A DNA stretch of 7,403 nucleotides, taken from an uncultured Opitutaceae bacterium (GTDB lineage: Bacteria > Verrucomicrobiota > Verrucomicrobiae > Opitutales > Opitutaceae). A program made the translations under genes and the position numbers. The notes beneath the pieces were generated by a model that did no database searches, was not told where the DNA came from, and saw only the letters and a program-made list of their open reading frames with translations. Below, in pieces: positions 1-6,006 of the stretch (position 1 is the stretch's first letter; every line of letters begins with the position of its first letter). The stretch is from NCBI GenBank assembly GCA_946482625.1, contig CAMLSH010000191.1, forward strand, positions 1-7,403. Direction: 5' to 3'.

Positions 1-821
1 TCGCTGCCGGGGCGGACCATGTGCAGTTTACCGCCGGAGAGATTCGGGCCTTCGGTGGCCGGACCGGCGTTGAGCAATTGCAGGCGCTCAATCGGTCCGG
101 CGGCGGCGATCTGCTCAACCGTCGCGGTGGAGGTGGCGACCTTGGTCGCCATGAGCTCGTTGGGATCTTTCGCGCCGAGCGCGGTGAGCGCGAGCGAGAG
201 GATGACCGCGCCGCCGGCGATCAGCGCCGCGCCCCAGATGAGATCGGTCCAGGCGCAGGCTTTCAGGCCGCCGACGAAGACGTACACCGCCGCGCATATA
301 CCGATGATCCAGCAGCCCACGGTGAGGTTGCCCAGATCGAGTCCGAGCACGCTGTAGCCTTGGAAAAACACCGACGTCACTTTGGCGCCCGAGTAGATGA
401 CCGAGGCCGTCGGCACACCGACGAGAATGACCATCGTGGCGATGGCCATGATGGTGCGGGAGAGCACACCGAAGCGGTGTTCGAGAAACTCGGGGATCGT
501 GTAGATGCCGCACTTGAGAAGTTTTGGCAGAAAGAGAAACGCCACGACCACGAGCGTGATCGCCGCCATCCATTCATAGGAAGCGATGGCGAGGCCGAGC
601 CAGTCGGCTGCCTGGCCGGACATGCCGACGAATTGCTCCGTCGAGATATTCGCCGCGATCAGCGAGAAGCCGACCAGCCACCAGGTGAGGCCGCGGCCTG
701 CGAGGAAGTAGCCGCTAGCGCTGGGAGCGGCGCCGTCGGTCTTGGCGGTGCCTTTCCAAATTCCGAAAGCGATCACGGACACGACCGCGACCACGAACAA
801 GATGACATCCAGAGTACTCAT
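1..821 (-). CDS. Sodium/solute symporter (SSS family, SGLT-like), N-terminal part
   Basis: Inner-membrane Na+-coupled transporter of the SSS/SGLT family, probably for a sugar. The frame is open from the ATG at 821-819 to the left edge: 273 complete codons with no stop, so the C-terminal half is missing. A first hydrophobic helix (about residues 4-22) is followed by FLAGRGLTWW (39-48) and AANISTEQFVGMSG (56-69), close to the vSGLT stretch whose Asn and Gln contact galactose (here N58 and Q63). GLAIASYEWM (76-85) and YTIPEFLEHRF (about 110-120) also match vSGLT as I recall it. The segment ending in WTDLIWG leads into another helix and then a polar loop that reaches KLHMVRPGS at the edge; this loop is longer than in vSGLT. 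No clear Shine-Dalgarno precedes the start. The gene is divergent from xylF, which supports a sugar substrate, but galactose, glucose or xylose cannot be told apart here. Confidence 0.9.
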   Translation of the reverse strand, partial: MSTLDVILFVVAVVSVIAFGIWKGTAKTDGAAPSASGYFLAGRGLTWWLVGFSLIAANISTEQFVGMSGQAADWLGLAIASYEWMAAITLVVVAFLFLPKLLKCGIYTIPEFLEHRFGVLSRTIMAIATMVILVGVPTASVIYSGAKVTSVFFQGYSVLGLDLGNLTVGCWIIGICAAVYVFVGGLKACAWTDLIWGAALIAGGAVILSLALTALGAKDPNELMATKVATSTATVEQIAAAGPIERLQLLNAGPATEGPNLSGGKLHMVRPGS

Positions 822-1265
822 AGGTTTTTGAGGGGAGGCGTTCTCGCCCAAGAGGGCGGCGAAAACGCAATGAAGACGGACATGGAGTCGGACGTGGGCG
901 CGTCCGCATCGGCGGACCAATCCGTCAGGCACCGTGCGAGAGTCAATGCTGCGCTATGCGTGCGTCCGCTCAAACGGCTCCCGGTCGTGCGCCCGCGTCT
1001 GCGCTGCCCGCCCCCGGGGGGCCAGAAGCCGCGCCAGCCTCGCGTCACTGGTAAATTGCCCGGTCCCGTCGCGCGTGCGTCCGGCTTGGCGCGCGTGCCA
1101 TGGATCTCGATACGCCGCGCCCGGTACGGGAAAACGCCCGCCACTCTTTCGGGTGAGTCGCCTCAGTTCCGATGCGAACGAACGGGTTTTGACGGTCAAC
1201 AGTGAGCGCAATATCCGAGCACCTCCGCTCTTGTGTCGGCCGCTGGTCTTTCCTCTTTTGTGGGC
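822..1265. promoter_or_regulatory. Divergent intergenic control region (symporter / xylF)
   Basis: These 444 bp separate two divergently transcribed sugar-transport genes and hold no convincing gene. ORFs cross it on both strands, but they overlap one another and have arginine/proline-rich compositions typical of chance frames in GC-rich DNA. Visible items are a hairpin at 845-858 (CGCCC, loop AAGA, GGGCG), a hairpin at 889-906 (CGGACG, 6-nt loop, CGTCCG), a 10-bp palindrome CCCCCGGGGG at 1011-1020, and an 11-bp direct repeat GCGTGCGTCCG at 958-968 and 1073-1083. The xylF promoter candidate is listed separately. Towards the symporter, a minus-strand TTGACT at 946-941 has no good -10 at normal spacing. 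I see no recognisable binding site for a known xylose regulator. Confidence 0.6.
1189..1217 (+). promoter_or_regulatory. Candidate sigma70-type promoter for xylFGH
   Basis: TTGACG at 1189-1194 matches the -35 consensus at five of six positions. A 17-nt spacer leads to TATCCG at 1212-1217, which matches the -10 consensus at only three of six. Transcription would begin near 1224, giving a leader of about 40 nt before the xylF ATG at 1266. The -35 hexamer lies inside an 11-bp inverted repeat, TTGAC-G-GTCAA (1189-1199), which could be an operator. The -10 is weak, which would fit an activated promoter. This is a pattern call only. Confidence 0.42.
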
Positions 1266-2288
1266 ATGAATCTTACCCCGTTCGCCGTGCTGATGCGTTT
1301 CATGGTCGGTGTCGTCTGCCTCGCGCTGCTGCCCGCCGCTTTCGCGTCAAAAGAAAAACCCGTGATCGGCCTCTCGCTCGACACGCTCAAGGAGGAGCGC
1401 TGGCAACGCGACCGCGACACCTTCGTCGCCCGTGCCAAGGAGCTCGGTGCCGAGGTCATCGTCCAGTCGGCCAATAGCGACGACACCCGCCAGACCCGCG
1501 ACATCGAGTCGCTCATCAGCCGCGGCGTCGATGTGCTTGTGGTCGTTCCCCACAATGGCGCCGCCGTCAGCCGCGCGATGAAGTCCGCCAAGGAGGCCAA
1601 CATTCCGGTCATCTCCTACGACCGCCTTATCCTCAACAGTCCGGTCAGCTACTACCTCACGTTCGACAACGTGAAGGTCGGCGAAGCGCAGGCGCAGTAC
1701 GTTGTGGACCGCCTGCCGAAAGATCGCACCGCCCGCATCGTCCGTATCTACGGCGCGCCTACCGACAACAATGCCAAGATGTTCAAGCAGGGTCAGGACA
1801 ACGTCCTCGAACCGCTCATCAAGGCCGGCAAAATCCAGGTCGTCTTCGAAGACTGGGCCATCGACTGGAAGCCCGATGTCGCCAAGAAAATCATGAATGC
1901 GGCGATCACCAAAGCCGGCACCAACATCGACGCCGTGGTCGTCTCGAATGATGGCACCGCCGGCGGCGCGATCCAGGCGCTGCGTGAAGAAGGCCTTGCC
2001 GGAAAGATCATCGTCACCGGTCAGGACGCCGATCTCGCCGCCTGCCAGCGCATCCAAGGCGGCACGCAATCGATGACCGTCTACAAGCCGCTCAAGAACC
2101 TCGCCACCCGGGCTGCCGAAGTCGCGGTCGCGGTGGTTAAGGGCGAAAAAATCGAGACCACCGCCGAGGTTGATAACGGCTCGATGAAGGTCCCGTCCAT
2201 TTTCGAAAAGATCATCGCCGTCGATAAGGAGAACCTTCAATCGACCGTGGTCGCTGACGGTTTTCACTCCGCCGAGTCGCTGCGCTGA
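1266..2288 (+). CDS. xylF: D-xylose ABC transporter, periplasmic binding protein XylF
   Basis: Periplasmic D-xylose-binding protein that delivers xylose to XylGH. The product is 340 aa, against about 330 in E. coli. A signal peptide covers residues 1-27, with a hydrophobic core and AFA|SK as the likely signal peptidase I site. The mature protein follows E. coli XylF closely: LKEERWQRDRDTFV (41-54), VQSAN (66-70), RGVDVLVVVPHNG (86-98), SYDR (117-120), DNNAKMFKQGQ (167-177), SNDGTAGGAIQAL (227-239), GQDADLA (252-258), MTVYKPL (280-286), and a C-terminal DGFH. I chose the ATG at 1266. An in-frame ATG at 1293 would give a compact 18-residue signal peptide and is also possible. A GTG at 1233 would add 11 residues and seems unlikely. 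None of these starts has a clear Shine-Dalgarno. It is the first gene of the importer set; xylG starts 139 bp after its stop. Confidence 0.95.
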   Translation: MNLTPFAVLMRFMVGVVCLALLPAAFASKEKPVIGLSLDTLKEERWQRDRDTFVARAKELGAEVIVQSANSDDTRQTRDIESLISRGVDVLVVVPHNGAAVSRAMKSAKEANIPVISYDRLILNSPVSYYLTFDNVKVGEAQAQYVVDRLPKDRTARIVRIYGAPTDNNAKMFKQGQDNVLEPLIKAGKIQVVFEDWAIDWKPDVAKKIMNAAITKAGTNIDAVVVSNDGTAGGAIQALREEGLAGKIIVTGQDADLAACQRIQGGTQSMTVYKPLKNLATRAAEVAVAVVKGEKIETTAEVDNGSMKVPSIFEKIIAVDKENLQSTVVADGFHSAESLR

Positions 2289-2302
2289 ACCAGCGCAGTG
2301 AT
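2276..2302 (+). promoter_or_regulatory. Stable hairpin overlapping the xylF stop codon
   Basis: CTGCGCTG (2280-2287), loop AAC, CAGCGCAG (2291-2298) form a perfect 8-bp stem. It extends outward to 12 pairs with two G-U wobbles (2276-2302). The xylF TGA (2286-2288) lies inside it. No T-run follows, so it is not an obvious intrinsic terminator. A 3' hairpin here could protect the xylF message from exonucleases, as known for binding-protein genes such as malE. Confidence 0.6.
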
Positions 2303-2305
2303 CCG

Positions 2306-2408
2306 AGGTGGAGCGTGCCGTCCCGGCGCGCTGTTCGGCATCGCAAAGCCTTTCATGTCGATTCTCCTTTTAGCATCGCTCAACGCGCTCGGAGTGCGTG
2401 TTCCACCT
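2306..2408. repeat. REP-doublet-like element, copy A (xylF-xylG gap)
   Basis: Two inverted 28-nt arms (2306-2333 and 2381-2408) flank a 47-nt centre, and they match each other at 20 of 28 positions. Each arm has an AGGTGG head and its own hairpin. The left hairpin (2312-2332) is AGCGTGCCG, loop TCC, CGGCGCGCT, with one T-G wobble. The right hairpin (2382-2402) belongs to the second core type, ACTCCGA in the middle when read on the minus strand, and has one G-T wobble on the plus strand. Copy A therefore mixes one arm of each type. The right arm ends 19 nt before the xylG ATG. Its last 35 nt (2374-2408) match copy B (4044-4078) with three differences. Confidence 0.85.
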
Positions 2409-2427
2409 AAGCGACGTCGCTCCCGCC

Positions 2428-3962
<1,535 letters not shown>

Positions 3963-3966
<4 letters not shown>

Positions 3967-4091
3967 TCGGCGAGGTAGAACGCGCACTCCGAGCGCGTTT
4001 GTTTTCTGCGTCGGGCGCGATTTTGCGCCGCTTTATTTTTCGTCATCGCTCAGCGCGCTCGGAGTGCGCGCTCCACCTTTCCTTTTCATGA
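3963..4091 (+). CDS. 42-codon ORF bridging xylG and xylH, possible translational coupler
   Basis: A 42-aa frame whose ATG overlaps the xylG stop as ATGA (3963-3966) and whose TGA overlaps the xylH ATG as ATGA (4088-4091). A strong Shine-Dalgarno precedes it by seven bases. Almost all of it is repeat copy B, so it reads VERALRARL and then arginine-rich sequence; I do not recognise a protein family and do not expect a folded product. Its likely role, if any, is to carry ribosomes from xylG across the structured repeat and re-initiate them at xylH. The double ATGA arrangement could be chance, but the Shine-Dalgarno makes translation plausible. Confidence 0.4.
3973..4078. repeat. REP-doublet-like element, copy B (xylG-xylH gap)
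   Basis: Arms at 3973-4000 and 4051-4078 match as inverted repeats at 24 of 28 positions, around a 50-nt centre. Both arms are of the ACTCCGA core type: a 7-bp outer stem, an A-A mismatch, one more C-G pair and a TCC loop. The left stem is AACGCGC/GCGCGTT and the right, read on the minus strand, is AGCGCGC/GCGCGCT, so base pairs change together. The left head is AGGTAG rather than AGGTGG. The centre has its own small hairpin, GGCGC/GCGCC with a GATTTT loop. The right arm ends nine bases before the xylH ATG. Confidence 0.87.
3979..4008 (+). terminator. Terminator-like hairpin inside the operon (copy B left arm)
   Basis: The stem AACGCGC/GCGCGTT (3979-3999) is followed directly by TGTTTTCTG (4000-4008). 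This GC stem plus T-rich tail resembles an intrinsic terminator, 12 nt after the xylG stop. If active it would reduce xylH transcription relative to xylF and xylG, unless ribosomes on the short overlapping ORF prevent the hairpin from forming. The tail is interrupted, so strength is uncertain. Confidence 0.4.
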
Positions 4092-5215
4092 ACGCACGCG
4101 CCTTGCTCAAATCCCTGTCGATGCCGATCGCGCTCGCGCTGATCGTCGGATTCTTCGCGTTGCGCGAACCGGCGTTCCTCGGCTCACGCAACCTCACTCA
4201 GCTCATCATTGAGTTCGCGACAGTCGGTACACTCGCGCTCGGCATGTTCATGATTCTGCTAACGGGGCAGATCGATCTGTCGGCGGGTAGCGGCGTCGGA
4301 CTCATTGGCGGCATTTCGGCGGTTCTTATTTTTAATCATGGCTGGTCTGCTCCTGCCGCGATGGGAGTCGGCTTTGTTGCCGCGCTTCTGTTTTGGGCAT
4401 TGATGGGCACCCTCATTGTTAAAGAGCGGATAACCTCCTTCATTATCACCCTCGGAGGCCTGCTGATTTTCAAAGGAGTTTTTTGGAAGGTGATCGCGAG
4501 TTCCACCATCCCGGTTGCGCGAGGTGATGACGAAAATCTCTTCTCATTGATCACGACCCAGTATCTCTCGGACAATGTCGGTCTGGGCGTTGCTGCCGGA
4601 GTCAGTGTGATACTGGCATGGTTGGTCTGGCGCGCCCGGGTCGCGCGAAAGGCGCATGCATTGCCAGTCGCTTCAGCTAGTCGCGATGTGGGCGTGTGGC
4701 TGGCGAAGACTGCCGCGCTTTTTGCCTTGGTCGTTGTGTGCAACGGCTTCCGCGGCGTACCGCTCTCCTTGTTGATTTTGGGCTTGGTGGCCGTGGTGGT
4801 TTTTTTCCTGACAAAGCATACGCCGTTTGGCCGTTACCTTTACGCGATCGGTGGCAACGAGGAGGCCGCGGTACTCTCAGGTATCGCCGTGCAACGTGTG
4901 ATGATTGGCGCGTATGTGCTGATGGGCGTGATGGTGGCGATCACCAGTTTTATGATGACCGCCTATACAGGGGCTTCGACCACGACGGTGGGAGAACTGA
5001 TGGAGCTCGATGCGATCGCCGCATGCGTGATTGGTGGCACGGCGCTCAAAGGAGGGCGCGGTACCGTGTTGGGTGTGCTCTTCGGAGCGCTCATCATGAC
5101 GGCGCTGCTCAATGGTATGACGCTGATGGCAGTAGCACCCGAGTATAAGCTCATCGCCCGAGGCACGGTTCTAGTCCTCGCCGTCTGGCTCGACGTTCGT
5201 CTCTCGCGGAGCTGA
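4088..5215 (+). CDS. xylH: D-xylose ABC transporter, permease XylH
   Basis: Inner-membrane permease of the xylose importer, partner of XylG. The product is 375 aa, a little shorter than E. coli XylH (393), mainly at the N-terminus. It has many hydrophobic helices. Family motifs are GQIDLSAGS (60-68), TSFIITLGGLLIFKG (116-130), FRGVP (231-235), FGRYLYAIGGNEEAA (247-261, the cytoplasmic ATPase-coupling region), ELDAIAACVIGGT (306-318) and a C-terminal VLVLAVWLDV. I chose the ATG at 4088. The GTG at 4064 lies inside repeat copy B and would add eight repeat-derived residues. No Shine-Dalgarno precedes 4088, but the start overlaps the TGA of a short upstream ORF, suggesting coupled translation. 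Part of the gene (for example 4322-4357) uses more T-ending codons than xylF or xylG. Confidence 0.94.
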   Translation: MNARALLKSLSMPIALALIVGFFALREPAFLGSRNLTQLIIEFATVGTLALGMFMILLTGQIDLSAGSGVGLIGGISAVLIFNHGWSAPAAMGVGFVAALLFWALMGTLIVKERITSFIITLGGLLIFKGVFWKVIASSTIPVARGDDENLFSLITTQYLSDNVGLGVAAGVSVILAWLVWRARVARKAHALPVASASRDVGVWLAKTAALFALVVVCNGFRGVPLSLLILGLVAVVVFFLTKHTPFGRYLYAIGGNEEAAVLSGIAVQRVMIGAYVLMGVMVAITSFMMTAYTGASTTTVGELMELDAIAACVIGGTALKGGRGTVLGVLFGALIMTALLNGMTLMAVAPEYKLIARGTVLVLAVWLDVRLSRS

Positions 5216-5238
5216 GAGGCGGCAGGCGTTGCGGCAAA

Positions 5239-5259
5239 GCCCGCTTGCTTCAAGCGGGC
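5239..5259 (+). terminator. Hairpin after xylH, possible 3' end of the operon
   Basis: GCCCGCTTG (5239-5247), loop CTT, CAAGCGGGC (5251-5259) form a perfect 9-bp GC-rich stem in the 74-bp gap between xylH and metW, 23 nt after the xylH stop. No T-run follows on the plus strand, so it may be a message-stabilising or factor-assisted end rather than a classic terminator. A 10-bp palindrome, GCGCATGCGC, overlaps its end at 5258-5267. I see no clear promoter for metW in this gap. Confidence 0.5.
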
Positions 5260-5289
5260 GCATGCGCGTAATCCGCGTCTGTCGCTCCG

Positions 5290-5895
5290 ATGCAAAAAAC
5301 CGCCGTCAAACGCACTGTCGATATGCAGATCATCGCCGACTGGGTCGAACCCCGGTCGCGCGTGCTCGATCTGGGCTGCGGGCGCGGCGTGCTCCTCGAA
5401 TCGCTCGTGCAGCAGAAAGATGTTTTTGCCGTCGGCGTAGATCTGGAGTTCGAGAAAATCTCCGCCTGCGTGAAGCGCAGCATCACCGCCTACCAAGGCG
5501 ACATGTTGGAGTTTATGCGCGCGTTTACCGACGGGCATTTCCACCGCGTGATTTGCTCGCGCACACTTGAGGAAGTGCCCGATCCCGGCGCGGTCATCGC
5601 GGAAGCGTTGCGCGTGGCGAAGGCCGTCACGGTGGGTTTTGTGAATCACGGCTATTGGAAGAACCGGCTCGATGCGCTGCGCTACGGGCGCAAGCCGCGC
5701 AACGAAGTCTACAAAACGGCTTGGCACGAAAGCCGGCCGGCGAATCCGGTGAGCGTGGCCGACTTCGAGGAATTTTGTGCGCAGAAAGGCATTCGCATCG
5801 CCCGGCGTGCATTGCTGCGCGGCGACTGGAAAACGCGCTGCACGGTGCGGCCAAATTTTTTCGCGGGGTACGCGTTGTACGATCTGACGCGGTGA
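5290..5895 (+). CDS. metW: MetW-like SAM-dependent methyltransferase-fold protein
   Basis: A 201-aa class I methyltransferase-fold protein of the MetW family, the partner of homoserine O-acyltransferase MetX in methionine synthesis in many bacteria. SAM motif I is VLDLGCGRG (25-33), followed by the acidic GVDLE (49-53) and GDM (70-72). MetW features are QIIADWVEPRSRVLDLGCG near the start, the motif-IV-like region ending RTLEEVPDPG (91-100), ALRVAKAVTVGFVNHGYW (106-123) and a Trp/His-containing segment near 145. Length agrees with MetW (about 195-205 aa). The ATG at 5290 is used; M12 (5323) would start closer to some MetW proteins. It is normally next to metX, but no metX is visible here: xylH lies upstream and a peptidase converges downstream. 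Ubiquinone-type methyltransferases share motif I but not the C-terminal half. Function in methionine synthesis is inferred. Confidence 0.8.
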   Translation: MQKTAVKRTVDMQIIADWVEPRSRVLDLGCGRGVLLESLVQQKDVFAVGVDLEFEKISACVKRSITAYQGDMLEFMRAFTDGHFHRVICSRTLEEVPDPGAVIAEALRVAKAVTVGFVNHGYWKNRLDALRYGRKPRNEVYKTAWHESRPANPVSVADFEEFCAQKGIRIARRALLRGDWKTRCTVRPNFFAGYALYDLTR

Positions 5896-5904
5896 GGGTG
5901 TCGT

Positions 5905-6006
5905 GGGTGGAACGCGCCGTTCCGGCGCGTTGTTTGAGTCTGACCGCGTTAGGTTATCGTTCGCGTTGCGACGTTGTTCAGCGTGCCGGGACGGCACGCT
6001 CCACCC
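5905..6006. repeat. REP-doublet-like element, copy C (between convergent genes)
   Basis: Arms at 5905-5932 and 5979-6006 match as inverted repeats at 23 of 28 positions, around a 46-nt centre unlike those of copies A and B. Both arms are of the CCGTYCCGG type with a GGGTGG head. The left stem is AACGCGCCG/CGGCGCGTT with loop TTC (5911-5931). The right, read on the minus strand, is AGCGTGCCG/CGGCACGCT with loop TCC (5980-6000). Both are perfect 9-bp stems that differ at compensating positions. The right arm lies within the 3' end of the peptidase frame. Confidence 0.87.
5911..5938 (+). terminator. Terminator-like hairpin after metW (copy C left arm)
   Basis: A perfect 9-bp stem, AACGCGCCG (5911-5919) with CGGCGCGTT (5923-5931) and loop TTC, begins 15 nt after the metW stop and is followed by GTTTGAG. 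The T-tail is short. With the second hairpin of the element at 5980-6000, which faces the oncoming peptidase transcript, the element could act as a terminator for both convergent genes. Confidence 0.45.

Noticed and set aside
958..1083. 11-bp direct repeat GCGTGCGTCCG in the divergent region
   Set aside because: A short, GC-rich match about 115 bp apart can arise by chance in such DNA; there is no third copy or dyad symmetry to suggest an operator.
818..1144. Minus-strand 108-codon frame (also a 21-codon version from 883) ending in an ATGA overlap with the symporter start, a possible leader peptide
   Set aside because: Composition is Arg/Pro/Gly-rich, no Shine-Dalgarno was seen, and several other chance frames cover the same stretch. 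The overlap alone is weak evidence.
21..1205. Plus-strand 394-codon open frame across the symporter and the divergent region
   Set aside because: It is antisense to the symporter, which has clear family motifs, and its product is rich in Asp, Arg, Gly and His in the way of a GC-rich shadow frame.
1347..2267. Minus-strand 306-codon frame opposite xylF
   Set aside because: It is exactly antisense to a confidently assigned xylF, with a His/Asp/Gly-rich product and no recognisable domain.
4800..4806. Run of seven T in xylH as a possible slippage or frameshift site
   Set aside because: The frame is intact on both sides, the run encodes normal hydrophobic residues, and no downstream structure or alternative frame supports programmed slippage.
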